This document shows, one piece after another, positions 1 to 8,613 of a stretch of 64,000 nucleotides of DNA. The notes beneath the pieces were generated by a model, which saw only the letters and a list, made by a program, of their open reading frames with translations, was not told where the DNA came from and ran no database searches. The position numbers and the translations under genes are program-made. The stretch comes from Mycobacterium conspicuum (GTDB lineage: Bacteria; Actinomycetota; Actinomycetes; Mycobacteriales; Mycobacteriaceae), in contig NZ_AP022613.1 in assembly GCF_010730195.1 (NCBI RefSeq), forward strand, positions 1,488,001 through 1,552,000, given 5' to 3'. Numbering within the stretch: the first letter of the stretch is position 1; each line of letters begins with the position of its first letter.

Positions 1-16
1 GCGCCCAGAGCCTGCG

Positions 17-847
17 GTGACCGCCCCGACCTCCGAAACCCAGTCAAGCGTGGCCGACGACCTCGTGCAGGCCGCGCTGCGGGCCGCCGACGCCCTGGGC
101 AAGGACGTCGCCGACGTGCCGGTGATCGCGATCGCGCGCGAGGCGGGGGTCTCGCGCAGCACCTTGATCCGCCGCCTCGGCGGGTCCCGCGCGGCCCTCG
201 ACGAGGCGGTCCGGGCGGCCGGGGTGGATCCGGGCGGCCAAGCCCCGGTGCGCACCCGCGCCCTGGATGCCGCCGCCGAATTGGTCAGCGGCTCCGGGTT
301 GGCCGCAGCGACCCTGGATGCCATCGCCACGCGTGCGCACTGTTCGGTGCACAGCCTCTACGTGGTTTTTGGTGGCCGTGACGATCTGCTGCGGGCGTTG
401 TTCGAACGGCACAGCCCGCTGCTGCAGATCGAAGACTTCTTCGACGATGGCCACGATGACCTGCCCGCCACGGTGCGCCGCCTCTACGGCCTGATTGCCC
501 GCACCCTCAACCGCGAGCCCCGCGTGGCTCCCGCCCTGTTGGCCGAGGCGCTGGCCCGGCCCGATAGCCCGGCCATCCAGAATCTGTTGGGGCACAACGC
601 CCCCCGCCTGCTGGCCACCCTGGGCGGCTGGCTGAGCGGCGAAGTGCAGGCTGGACGCATCCGCGACATCCCACTGCCGTTGCTCATCCAGCAGCTGATC
701 GCCCCCATAGCGGTGCATCTGCTGGTGCGCCCGGCGGTGCCGCAACTTCCGGGACTGGAACTGCCCGACCTCGACACCGTCTGCGACGTCTTCACCGAGA
801 CGTTCCTGCGTGCGGTGGGTCAATCCAGGAAAAGGGGCTCAAGATGA
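17..847 (+). CDS. TetR-like regulator with two tandem HTH units
   Basis: This 276-residue protein starts at GTG. Two TetR-type helix-turn-helix units are visible in series. The first spans about residues 15-70 and carries IAREAGVSRSTLIRR. The second spans about residues 79-135 and carries LDAIATRAHCSVHSLY. A normal TetR protein has one such unit, followed by a helical ligand or dimer domain, which here occupies residues 140-265. The stop overlaps the start of the DoxX-like gene as ATGA, so the two are co-transcribed. The likely role is a cytoplasmic repressor of its own operon; the ligand is unknown. Sequence upstream of position 17 is outside the window, so a longer N-terminus cannot be excluded. 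Confidence 0.85.
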   Translation: MTAPTSETQSSVADDLVQAALRAADALGKDVADVPVIAIAREAGVSRSTLIRRLGGSRAALDEAVRAAGVDPGGQAPVRTRALDAAAELVSGSGLAAATLDAIATRAHCSVHSLYVVFGGRDDLLRALFERHSPLLQIEDFFDDGHDDLPATVRRLYGLIARTLNREPRVAPALLAEALARPDSPAIQNLLGHNAPRLLATLGGWLSGEVQAGRIRDIPLPLLIQQLIAPIAVHLLVRPAVPQLPGLELPDLDTVCDVFTETFLRAVGQSRKRGSR

Positions 848-1233
848 GTGCATCGGATCCCACCCGCAAGGCGAGGGTGCTGCTCGGAGCGGTGTTCACC
901 GGGGCGGGGATCGCGCACCTCGTCAAGCACGAATGGTTCGAAAGTCTGGTCCCCGAACAACTCTCGCGACGGCGCCGGCCCATAAGCGCGATCACCGCCG
1001 TCATTCAGATCGTCGGCGGCATCAGCATGTTCATCCCGCGCCTGCGCGTCGTTGCGCGTTGGGCCAACATCGGCTTGCTGCTGCCGACCCTGCCGGCGGC
1101 CGTCGACCAATTCAACCACCCCGAAGTCCTGCGCAGGACTGGGATTCCGCGGGCGCTTGCGCCGGTGCGCGCCGTCGCGCAGGCCGTCGTTGTCGCGCTC
1201 ACGTGGTGGGCCACGCGCCGCGACATCGGCTAG
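844..1233 (+). CDS. DoxX-like small integral membrane protein
   Basis: This 129-residue protein has three to four hydrophobic segments, at about residues 10-27, 45-65, 70-88 and 105-122. The opening GAVFTGAGIAHLVKHEWFE resembles DoxX/DoxX-like proteins. The ATG overlaps the stop of the tandem-HTH regulator by 4 nt, so translational coupling is likely and the regulator probably controls it. Its stop shares the palindrome CTAG (1230-1233) with the convergent mmpL stop. The biochemical role is not known. Family assignment rests on size, topology and the first membrane segment. Confidence 0.8.
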   Translation: MSASDPTRKARVLLGAVFTGAGIAHLVKHEWFESLVPEQLSRRRRPISAITAVIQIVGGISMFIPRLRVVARWANIGLLLPTLPAAVDQFNHPEVLRRTGIPRALAPVRAVAQAVVVALTWWATRRDIG

Positions 1234-4091
1234 GGCATCAGCGCCCAATCGTGCTCGGACGCGCTGGCCTGAGCCACGGTTGACGCCGGCTTGCGCAGCG
1301 GCCGGGAGCGTACCCGCTGCGGCCACCAGAACCAGCGGCCGAGCATCGCCGCGATCGACGGGGTCATGAACGACCGCACGATCAGGGTGTCGAACAGCAG
1401 ACCCATGCCGATGGTGCTGCCGACCTGGGCCAGCGACATCAAAGCGGACAGCCCAAAGGAGAGCATGGTGAAGGCGAAGACCAGCCCGGCGGAGGTGACG
1501 ACGGCGCCGGTGCCGGCCATGGATCGGATGATGCCGGTCTTGATGCCGGCGTGGATCTCCTCTTTGAACCGGGAAACCAGCAGCAGGTTGTAGTCCGATC
1601 CCACGGCCAGCAGGATAATCACCGACATGGCCAGGATCATCCAATGCAGTTGGATGCCAAGGATGTATTGCCAGATCAGCACCGACAGCCCGAACGAGGT
1701 TCCCAACGATAGCAGCACGGTGCCGACGATGACCGCCGAGGCGATCACGGCGCGGGTCAAGATCAGCATCACGATGAAGATCAAGATCAGCGCGCCGACG
1801 CCAGCGATCAGCAGGTCGTAGGTGGATCCTTGTTTCATGTCTTTGGCGATGGCCGCGGTGCCGCCGATGTAGATGCGGGCGTTCTCCAGCGGGGTGCCCT
1901 TGATGGCCTCGAACGTGGCGTTGCGGATCGCGTCGACGTGGGTGATGCCCTCGGGGCTGGCGGGATCACCGAGGTGAGAGATGATGAACCGCACCGCTTT
2001 TCCGTCCGGTGAGATGAACATGTCCATGCCCCGCTTGAAGTCGGGGTTGTCGAACACTTCCGGGGGCAGGTAGAACGAGTCGTCGTTTTTGGCGGTGTCG
2101 AAGGCCTGACCCATCGAGTTGCCCTTGCCCGCCATGGAGGCCTGTTGATCCTGCATCCCGGCCATCGTGGAATGCATCGACAGCATCATGGTGTGCATCG
2201 AGCGCATCATCGAGAGCATCGGCGTGAGCAGCTTGAGCATCTTGGGCATGATGGCGTCCATGCGGTCCATGTCAGGCATCAGCTCGCCGATTGCGTCGGA
2301 CAGGACGTCGACGCCGTCCAGGGTGTCGAACACCGACCGCAACGCCTGGCATACCGGGATGTCGAAACAGTGCCTCTCCCAATAGAAGTAGCTGCGGATC
2401 GGCCGGAAGAAGTCGTCGAAGTCTGAGATGTGGTTCCGCAGGTCGTTCATTTCGGCGACCATGGTCTTCATCTGCCCGACGATATGGTGCATGATGCCGG
2501 TCATCTCCTGCATGATCTCCACCATGGATTCCATCGTGGTAATCATGGTTTCCATCTGGTTGGCCATGACCAGCATCTGGTCCATCTGGCCTTGCATGTA
2601 GTCGCGCGTCAGCTGCTGGGCCACGCCCTGCATACCCATTTGATATGGCAGGGAGGTGTGGTCGATCGGGGTGCCCAGCGGGCGCGAGATCGTCTGCACG
2701 CGTGCGATTCCGGGGGTGTGGAAGATGTTTTTGGCGATCCGTTCGATGATCAGCATGTCGGCCGAGTTGCGTAAATCCTGATCGGTCTGCACCATCAACA
2801 ATTCCGGGTTCATCCGGGCCTGATTGAAGTGCCGGTCGGCGACGTCGAAACCCTGCATCGCCGGGATGTTTTTCGGCATGAACAGGCGGTCGTTGTAGCT
2901 GGCCTTGTAACCGGGCAGGGTGATCAGTCCGACCAGCGCCAGCGCGCACGTCGCCGCCAGGACCGGTCCGGGCCAGCGCACCACGGCCGTGCCCACTCGC
3001 CGCCAACCGCGGGTGCGGGCAACGCGTTTGGGCTCGAACAGCCCGAACCGGCCGCCGATCACCAGGATCGCCGGCGCCAAGGTCAACGACGCCAGCACGG
3101 CCACCGTGATACCGATCGCCAACGGAATGCCCAGGGATTGGAACATCGGCAGCCGGGTGAAATGCAGGCAGAGCGTGGATCCCGCGACCGTCAGGCCCGA
3201 GCCCAGCACGACGTGCGCGGTGCCCTTGTACATCGTGTAGAAGGCGCTCGTGCGGTCCTGCCCGGCGTTGCGGGCTTCGTGATAGCGGCCCAGCACGAAG
3301 ATCGCGTAGTCGGTGCCCGCCGCGATGCCCAGCATGGTGAGCAGGTTCACCGAGAACGTCGACAGGCCGATCAGGCCGTAGTACCCCAAGGCCGCCACCA
3401 CCCCGCGGGCGGCCACCACCTCGAGCATCACCATCACCAACACCAACAGCACCGTGACCGCCGAGCGGTACACGATGAACAAACTGATCAGGATTACCGC
3501 CACGGTGATCGCGGTGACCACCTTCAGGCTCTTGTCGCCGACCTTGTGCTGATCGGCGAACAACGCCGTGGTGCCGGTGACATAGACGTGCAGACCCGGC
3601 GGTGTCGGCACGCTGTCGACGATGTGGCGCACCGCGCCGACGGATTCGTTGGCCAGCGCCTCACCCATGTTGCCGGCCAAATAGATTTGCACATAGGTGG
3701 CCTTGTTATCGGCGCTTTGGGCACCGGCCGCCGTCAGCGGATCACCCCAGAAGTCCTGCACATGCGTGACGTGTTTGGTGTCGGCGCGGAACTTGCGGAT
3801 CAACTCGGCGTAATAGCGGTGGGCCTCGTCGCCGAGCGGTTGATCGCCCTCGAGCACCACCATCGCCGAGGCGTCGGAGTCGGATTCCTTGAACACGCGG
3901 CCGATGTGCTTCATCGCCCGCATCGACGGCGCATCCCCGGGGCTCAGCGACACCGAGTGCGTCTGTCCCACTTCTTCCAGGGACGGCACCGCGACGTTGA
4001 GCAACACCACCAATGCCAGCCAGCCCAGCAGAATCGGCACCGCGAACACGCGGATGAAGTGGGCGATGGCCGGCGGGCGGTCGGCGCTCAT
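1230..4091 (-). CDS. mmpL: MmpL4/5-type RND lipid transporter
   Basis: This 953-residue inner-membrane transporter of the MMPL/RND family has two six-helix blocks. Motifs include GAGTDYAIFVLGRYHEAR-like (reads GIAAGTDYAIFVLGRYHEA) in the first block and GSDYNLLLVSRFKEE in the second. Between the blocks lies a long Met- and Gln-rich coiled coil (about residues 480-660). It is interrupted by a CFDIPVC pair of cysteines, a layout typical of the MmpL4/MmpL5 subgroup that works with an MmpS partner. The ATG at 4091 overlaps the mmpS stop (ATGA), which fixes the start; the reading frame continues upstream only into mmpS. Likely cargo is a siderophore, glycopeptidolipid-type lipid or drug, which the sequence cannot decide. 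Confidence 0.93.
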   Translation of the reverse strand: MSADRPPAIAHFIRVFAVPILLGWLALVVLLNVAVPSLEEVGQTHSVSLSPGDAPSMRAMKHIGRVFKESDSDASAMVVLEGDQPLGDEAHRYYAELIRKFRADTKHVTHVQDFWGDPLTAAGAQSADNKATYVQIYLAGNMGEALANESVGAVRHIVDSVPTPPGLHVYVTGTTALFADQHKVGDKSLKVVTAITVAVILISLFIVYRSAVTVLLVLVMVMLEVVAARGVVAALGYYGLIGLSTFSVNLLTMLGIAAGTDYAIFVLGRYHEARNAGQDRTSAFYTMYKGTAHVVLGSGLTVAGSTLCLHFTRLPMFQSLGIPLAIGITVAVLASLTLAPAILVIGGRFGLFEPKRVARTRGWRRVGTAVVRWPGPVLAATCALALVGLITLPGYKASYNDRLFMPKNIPAMQGFDVADRHFNQARMNPELLMVQTDQDLRNSADMLIIERIAKNIFHTPGIARVQTISRPLGTPIDHTSLPYQMGMQGVAQQLTRDYMQGQMDQMLVMANQMETMITTMESMVEIMQEMTGIMHHIVGQMKTMVAEMNDLRNHISDFDDFFRPIRSYFYWERHCFDIPVCQALRSVFDTLDGVDVLSDAIGELMPDMDRMDAIMPKMLKLLTPMLSMMRSMHTMMLSMHSTMAGMQDQQASMAGKGNSMGQAFDTAKNDDSFYLPPEVFDNPDFKRGMDMFISPDGKAVRFIISHLGDPASPEGITHVDAIRNATFEAIKGTPLENARIYIGGTAAIAKDMKQGSTYDLLIAGVGALILIFIVMLILTRAVIASAVIVGTVLLSLGTSFGLSVLIWQYILGIQLHWMILAMSVIILLAVGSDYNLLLVSRFKEEIHAGIKTGIIRSMAGTGAVVTSAGLVFAFTMLSFGLSALMSLAQVGSTIGMGLLFDTLIVRSFMTPSIAAMLGRWFWWPQRVRSRPLRKPASTVAQASASEHDWALMP

Positions 4092-4522
4092 GCCGACTTC
4101 ACCTGGCAGAAGGTGAACGCGTCCACCCCGCTGGCCGACTTCTCGTCCTTGACCTTGCCGTCCACCGTGATGCGGCAGCCGATCGATTCGGCGTTGCCCT
4201 GGGCGAGCAAGATCGGCATCGTCGCGGGCGCGGTGGTGGTCAGGGTGAGCACCCACGGAAGAGGTGCGCCCTTGACACTTTGCGGATTCGCCGACAGGTC
4301 AAGGTAATTGATCGTCGCGACGGACCCGGCCGGCCCGAAGACCTCGTAGGTCACCTGCTTCGGGTTGAAGGGCTTCGCGTCGTTGTTGATCCCGGACCCC
4401 TCGCGGGTGATCTCGGTATCCGATCCGAAGATCCCGTGCATGCGCGATATCACAAACCCCCCAATCACAACCATCATCAGCACCAACAGCGGCAGCCACA
4501 GCCGTCTCATCACCCTCAGCAT
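4088..4522 (-). CDS. mmpS: MmpS accessory membrane protein
   Basis: This 144-residue protein has an N-terminal membrane helix (about residues 7-25) and a periplasmic domain. The signature QVTYEVFGPAG and a C-terminal cysteine pair (IGCRI ... FCQVKSA) match the MmpS family. MmpS proteins assist the adjacent MmpL pump in periplasmic steps of lipid or siderophore export. It lies 24 bp downstream of the TetR gene and overlaps mmpL by 4 nt. The order tetR-mmpS-mmpL in one operon is common where the regulator represses the pump. Confidence 0.92.
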   Translation of the reverse strand: MLRVMRRLWLPLLVLMMVVIGGFVISRMHGIFGSDTEITREGSGINNDAKPFNPKQVTYEVFGPAGSVATINYLDLSANPQSVKGAPLPWVLTLTTTAPATMPILLAQGNAESIGCRITVDGKVKDEKSASGVDAFTFCQVKSA

Positions 4523-4546
4523 GAAAGTCCTTGTGGTAGGCTAGTT

Positions 4547-5194
4547 TTAACGGTCATTGGTCAGATATCTTGTGGTCATGTCGGTGATTTCCCGGGCCCA
4601 CTGTCGCCACGTCAGCCCGTCAGGCAGCCAGGTGGACATCGCCGCGCGGTGTGCCCCCGACCCGATCACGTTGCGAAACGTCATCTCCAGCGCAACATCC
4701 GGGTTGGGGTGCCGGATCTGGTCACGGTAGGGGGCCATGGCGTCGACGAATCGCTGCCGCAAGTCGGTGAAGATTCGCAGCCCTTCCGCCGGGGGGTCGG
4801 CGGTGCGCCCGCCGGCCAGGATGGCGGGAATCAGCCGGGCGCTTTCGTCCAGGGTGTCGCTCAGCGCCGTCGCCAAGGCGTCGACAACTCCGTGCAGCGA
4901 GGCTCCGGCGTTTTCCAGTGCGGTCGCCACACTGTGCCCGAGCCGCTCCGCGAGCGCCTGTTTGACCGCGTCGATCAATTGTTCTTTGCCGGCGAACCGC
5001 CGATAGACCCCGCCGACGGAGACTCCGGCGTGTTCGGCGACGCGGGCGATGGTGAGCTCGTCGGGTCCGTCGTTGATCAGCACGTGTTCGGCCGATGCGA
5101 GGAGTCGTTGCAGCGCCGCGCGACTGCGCGCTTGCTGGGGCGGGCGGAATTCGGCCTTCACCGCTGGTGCCGACGGTGCTGCGTGCTGGCTCAT
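4547..5194 (-). CDS. TetR family repressor of the mmpS-mmpL operon
   Basis: This 215-residue TetR protein carries an N-terminal HTH (ELTIARVAEHAGVSVGGVYR, about residues 43-65) and a helical effector domain. I chose ATG 5194, giving MSQHAAPSAP, because GGGGA lies about 6 nt upstream; the frame stays open to 5242 but that stretch covers the operator and -10 box. The gene is first in the tetR-mmpS-mmpL operon. A palindrome at 5215-5230 next to a TACTAT -10 box suggests autoregulation and drug- or lipid-induced derepression. The effector is unknown. Confidence 0.88.
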   Translation of the reverse strand: MSQHAAPSAPAVKAEFRPPQQARSRAALQRLLASAEHVLINDGPDELTIARVAEHAGVSVGGVYRRFAGKEQLIDAVKQALAERLGHSVATALENAGASLHGVVDALATALSDTLDESARLIPAILAGGRTADPPAEGLRIFTDLRQRFVDAMAPYRDQIRHPNPDVALEMTFRNVIGSGAHRAAMSTWLPDGLTWRQWAREITDMTTRYLTNDR

Positions 5195-5214
5195 AGTCGT
5201 CCCCAAACTGGAAC

Positions 5215-5230
5215 GCGAATTTCGATTCGC
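5215..5230. promoter_or_regulatory. Probable TetR operator of tetR-mmpS-mmpL
   Basis: GCGAATttcgATTCGC is a perfect 6-bp inverted repeat with a 4-nt spacer. It lies 20 nt before the tetR start and directly after the minus-strand -10 box TACTAT (5231-5236). It therefore covers the predicted transcription start, the usual place for a repressor site. Confidence 0.6.
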
Positions 5231-5236
5231 ATAGTA
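5231..5236 (-). promoter_or_regulatory. -10 box of the tetR-mmpS-mmpL promoter
   Basis: The minus strand reads TACTAT, a full TANNNT match, immediately upstream of the palindromic operator and 36 nt before the chosen tetR start. Confidence 0.5.
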
Positions 5237-5371
5237 GACCACCGATGGGGCCGGCTCAAGCGTTCTGTGGCAGGCAAATTCAGACAGTTGTTAATTCGGC
5301 GCTACCGAAGGTTCGCAAAAGCGGGGGGATTTGCCGTTTCCCGTCGGCGCGGATTGGTAATACGGGCAAAT

Positions 5372-6436
5372 ATGAGCGGGTCGAATCGCAGAGTCGTTCA
5401 ACATGCGGCCCAACCGGCTGATCCCATTCGCCCGCAGGTCCATCGGGCGGACGCGCCCCGCTTCCCACGGCCGTCCGCATCGGATGATCCGACGCCAGCA
5501 ATGGGGGCACCGTCGCCGCTTCGGCGTGAGCGACTGCCGGGCGGAACGGCGCTCGACGGCCTCGAGCAGCAGGATGAAGCGAGCCCCGACAGGCTGAACT
5601 GGCGAGGGGTCCTGCGCCGAATCGGGATCGATCTGGGCCCGAGCAAGGAATTGGCCTACGAAGCCGGTCTGCGGGATCGCATCCGGACCCCGGTGGGCGG
5701 CGCATTTCCCATCGCCGTGCTCAACCTCAAGGGGGGTGTCGGCAAGACGGCGGTGGTGGAGGCGCTCGGCTCGACCTTCGCACAGGTGCGCGACGACCGG
5801 GTGATCGCCGTCGACCTCGACGCGGGTGACTTGGCGGATCGGCATGGTCGCCGCACCCCATTGAGCATGGCCGATTTGGTCGCCGACGACACCGTCGCGC
5901 GGTATATCGACGTGCGCGCGCACACCTACATGAACAGTTGCGGGCTGGAGGTGCTCGGCCTGCCGGACTACGCGCACACCGATTGGCGGGCGGGGCGCGG
6001 CGACGTGGTGAAGGCGTTTTCCGTTCTCGGCAAGCACTACTCGCTGCTGCTGGTGGACTGCGTCAAGGAGCTCAATTCCAGCGTGATGGACGCGGTCCTC
6101 ACCGAAGCACGGGCCCTGGTGGTGGTCACCAGCCCCTCGATCGACGCGCTACGCAAGACCAAAACCACGCTGGAGTGGTTGTCCCACAACGGATATCGGG
6201 CATTGGTCGCTTCGACCGTGCTCGCGATCAACCACCTCGAGCCGGGCAAGCCCGGCACCGTGGCCGCCAAGCAGGTCGAGCATTTGTCGGCTCAGGTCGC
6301 CGCCACGGTGCTGCTGCCCTTCGATCGGCACGTGCATGAGGGCCGAGAAATCGGGCTGGACAAATTGAGCAAGGAAAGCCGACGCGGCTACCTGGAGATG
6401 GCCGCCGCGCTGGCCGATATGCTCCCCGGCCGCTGA
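5372..6436 (+). CDS. MinD/EspI-like P-loop ATPase
   Basis: The protein has 354 residues from ATG 5372. The first ~85 residues are Pro/Arg-rich low complexity. From about residue 110 comes a MinD/ParA-type ATPase domain with deviant Walker A LKGGVGKTA (about residues 120-128) and the second-aspartate strand VIAVDLDAGDLADR. The stretch before it (GLRDRIRTPVGGAFPIAVLN) resembles the mycobacterial EspI/Rv3860 group linked to ESX secretion. No ESX component lies in the window, so the partner is unknown. The frame is open far upstream, so the start is uncertain; no clear ribosome site is visible. It is divergent from tetR and followed by gatB after 28 bp. Confidence 0.75.
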   Translation: MSGSNRRVVQHAAQPADPIRPQVHRADAPRFPRPSASDDPTPAMGAPSPLRRERLPGGTALDGLEQQDEASPDRLNWRGVLRRIGIDLGPSKELAYEAGLRDRIRTPVGGAFPIAVLNLKGGVGKTAVVEALGSTFAQVRDDRVIAVDLDAGDLADRHGRRTPLSMADLVADDTVARYIDVRAHTYMNSCGLEVLGLPDYAHTDWRAGRGDVVKAFSVLGKHYSLLLVDCVKELNSSVMDAVLTEARALVVVTSPSIDALRKTKTTLEWLSHNGYRALVASTVLAINHLEPGKPGTVAAKQVEHLSAQVAATVLLPFDRHVHEGREIGLDKLSKESRRGYLEMAAALADMLPGR

Positions 6437-6452
6437 CCGCCGGGCTCGCCAT

Positions 6453-6458
6453 TAGGAT
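6453..6458 (+). promoter_or_regulatory. Leaderless -10 box of gatB
   Basis: TAGGAT ends 6 nt before the gatB ATG, placing the transcription start at the start codon. No Shine-Dalgarno sequence is present, which fits a leaderless mRNA. Confidence 0.5.
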
Positions 6459-6464
6459 CGAGCC

Positions 6465-7973
6465 ATGACTTCAGTGGCCGACCTGATGGATTACGACGAC
6501 GTCGTCGCGCGGTTCGATCCAGTGCTCGGACTCGAGGTGCACGTCGAGTTGTCCACCGCGACCAAGATGTTCTGCGGCTGCGCCACCACCTTCGGCGCCG
6601 AACCCAACACGCAGGTGTGTCCGGTGTGCCTGGGCCTGCCCGGCTCGTTGCCGGTGCTCAACCAGGTGGCGGTGGAATCGGCGATCCGAATCGGGCTGGC
6701 GCTGAACTGCGAGATCGTGCCCTGGTGCCGGTTTGCCCGGAAGAACTACTTCTACCCGGACATGCCGAAGAACTACCAGATCTCGCAGTACGACGAGCCG
6801 ATCGCCATCAACGGTTACCTGGAAGCCCCGCTGGACGACGGCAGCACCTGGCGGGTGGAGATCGAACGCGCGCACATGGAGGAGGACACCGGCAAGCTGA
6901 CCCACATCGGCAGCGAAACCGGCCGCATCCACGGCGCCACGACGTCGCTGATCGACTACAACCGGGCCGGCGTGCCGCTGATCGAAATCGTCACCAAGCC
7001 CATCGAGGGCGCCGGGGCGCGGGCGCCGCAGATCGCCCGGGCCTATGTGACGGCGTTGCGAGACCTGTTGCGCGCGTTGAACGTATCGGACGTCCGGATG
7101 GACCAGGGTTCGATGCGCTGTGACGCCAACGTGTCACTGAAGCCGATCGGAACCGCCGAATTCGGCACCCGAACCGAAACCAAGAACGTCAACTCGCTGA
7201 AAAGCGTCGAGGTCGCGGTGCGTTACGAAATGCAGCGCCAGGCCGCGGTCCTGGCGTCCGGCGGCCGGATCATCCAGGAGACCCGGCACTTTCAGGAAGC
7301 CGGCGGATACACCAGCCCGGGCCGGGCCAAGGAGACGGCCCAGGACTACCGCTATTTCCCCGAGCCGGACCTGGAGCCCGTCGCGCCCAGCCGCGAGCTC
7401 GTCGAGCGGCTGCGCCAGACCATCCCCGAGCTACCGTGGTTGAGCCGCAAGAAGATTCAGCAGGAATGGGGCATTTCCGACGAGGTGATGCGCGACCTGG
7501 TCAACGCGGGCGCGATCGAATTGGTCACCGCGACAGTCGAACACGGGGCGTCGGCCGAGCAGGCCCGCGCGTGGTGGGGAAACTTCTTGATGCAGAAGGC
7601 CAATGAGGCCGGCGTGCCGCTGGAGGAGCTGTCCATCACCCCAGCCCAGGTTGCCGCTGTGGTGGCGTTGGTCGACGAGGGCAAGCTGTCCACCAAGCTG
7701 GCCCGCCAGGTGGTTGAGGGTGTGCTCGCCGGGGAGGGCGAGCCCGAACAGGTGATGACGGCCCGCGGCCTGGCGCTGGTGCGCGACGACTCGGTGACGC
7801 AGGCGGCCGTCGACGAGGCCCTCGCCGCCAATCCTGATGTGGCGGAAAAGATTCGCGGCGGCAAGGTCGCCGCGGCGGGCGCGATCGTCGGTGCGGTGAT
7901 GAAGGCCACCCGCGGCCAGGCCGATGCGGCCCGGGTGCGTGAACTGGTGTTGAAGGCCTGCGGGCAGGACTGA
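6465..7973 (+). CDS. gatB: Asp/Glu-tRNA amidotransferase subunit B
   Basis: This 502-residue protein matches full-length GatB. GatB holds the tRNA and, with GatA and GatC, converts mischarged Glu-tRNA(Gln) and Asp-tRNA(Asn) to the correct amides in the cytosol. The N-terminal catalytic cradle has the signature GLEVHVELST and zinc cysteines 37, 39, 52 and 55 (CGC ... CPVC). The C-terminal YqeY-like tail ends in KATRGQADAARVRELVLK. gatA and gatC are not in the window. A tRNA-Gln gene and gltX lie 17 kb away; this pathway depends on a non-discriminating GltX. Confidence 0.98.
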   Translation: MTSVADLMDYDDVVARFDPVLGLEVHVELSTATKMFCGCATTFGAEPNTQVCPVCLGLPGSLPVLNQVAVESAIRIGLALNCEIVPWCRFARKNYFYPDMPKNYQISQYDEPIAINGYLEAPLDDGSTWRVEIERAHMEEDTGKLTHIGSETGRIHGATTSLIDYNRAGVPLIEIVTKPIEGAGARAPQIARAYVTALRDLLRALNVSDVRMDQGSMRCDANVSLKPIGTAEFGTRTETKNVNSLKSVEVAVRYEMQRQAAVLASGGRIIQETRHFQEAGGYTSPGRAKETAQDYRYFPEPDLEPVAPSRELVERLRQTIPELPWLSRKKIQQEWGISDEVMRDLVNAGAIELVTATVEHGASAEQARAWWGNFLMQKANEAGVPLEELSITPAQVAAVVALVDEGKLSTKLARQVVEGVLAGEGEPEQVMTARGLALVRDDSVTQAAVDEALAANPDVAEKIRGGKVAAAGAIVGAVMKATRGQADAARVRELVLKACGQD

Positions 7974-8010
7974 TCGCCGGCAAACCCTGCCGAAACACCC
8001 GGTCTGCGGC

Positions 8011-8016
8011 CATGAT
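8011..8016 (+). promoter_or_regulatory. Possible leaderless -10 box of the flavin reductase gene
   Basis: CATGAT, one base from TATGAT, ends 6 nt before the ATG at 8023. The 49-bp gap after gatB shows no ribosome site for this start. Confidence 0.35.
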
Positions 8017-8022
8017 GGTGGG

Positions 8023-8613
8023 ATGGCCGACGAAACCTTCGAAGAATTCATGACGATGCTGGATCTTCCGGCGTTCGTGGTGACAACCCAGGCCGCCGGC
8101 CAACCCGCGGGCTGCCTGGTGGGCTTCGCCACCCAAACCGGGGTGACGCCACCACGGTTTTTGGTCGGTCTGGCCAAGGGCAGTCACACCACCGGGGTGG
8201 CCAGCCTGTCCCAACACCTGGCGGTGCACGTGCTGTCGCGCCGCCACCGCGCGCTGGCCGACCTGTTCGGCGGCCAAACCGGCCATCAGCTCAACAAGTT
8301 CGATCGCTGCTCGTGGCGCGCCGGCCCGCAGGGCATGCCGATGCTCGACGACGCGATCGCCTGGTTCGTCGGCCGGATCGTGAGCCGGTTCGACGTCGGC
8401 GATCACGTGGCCTACCTGTTGGAACCCGTCGCCACCTGGGTGCCGGAGTCCGCCGACGAGGATGATCCGCTGTACCTCTCCGATGTAGACGGCCTGGTCG
8501 ACATCGATGACGACGACGACGGCGGCACGCCCGATCCGACGTTCTTTCGCGGCCAGCCCCGCGTCGACGTGCCCCGCCGCTACGGCCTGCGGTTCACCCT
8601 GGACGGGACTTAG
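8023..8613 (+). CDS. Flavin reductase-like FMN-binding oxidoreductase
   Basis: This 196-residue protein has the flavin reductase (FMN-binding split barrel) fold: LPAFVVTTQAAGQPAGCLVGF near the N-terminus, then PPRFLVGLAKGSHTT and HVLSRRHRALADLFGG. The C-terminus carries a run of acidic residues (DIDDDDDGG) that is probably a disordered tail. It corresponds in position to Rv3007c of M. tuberculosis, between gatB and lppZ. The likely reaction is NAD(P)H-dependent flavin reduction or a flavin-based oxidoreduction; the substrate is unknown. Its TAG stop overlaps the convergent lppZ stop in TTAG. Confidence 0.85.
   Translation: MADETFEEFMTMLDLPAFVVTTQAAGQPAGCLVGFATQTGVTPPRFLVGLAKGSHTTGVASLSQHLAVHVLSRRHRALADLFGGQTGHQLNKFDRCSWRAGPQGMPMLDDAIAWFVGRIVSRFDVGDHVAYLLEPVATWVPESADEDDPLYLSDVDGLVDIDDDDDGGTPDPTFFRGQPRVDVPRRYGLRFTLDGT

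Noticed and set aside
2829..4307. A 492-codon plus-strand ORF antisense to mmpL
   Set aside because: It lies wholly opposite a well-supported transporter, is His/Gln/Arg-rich without motifs, and reflects third-position GC bias.
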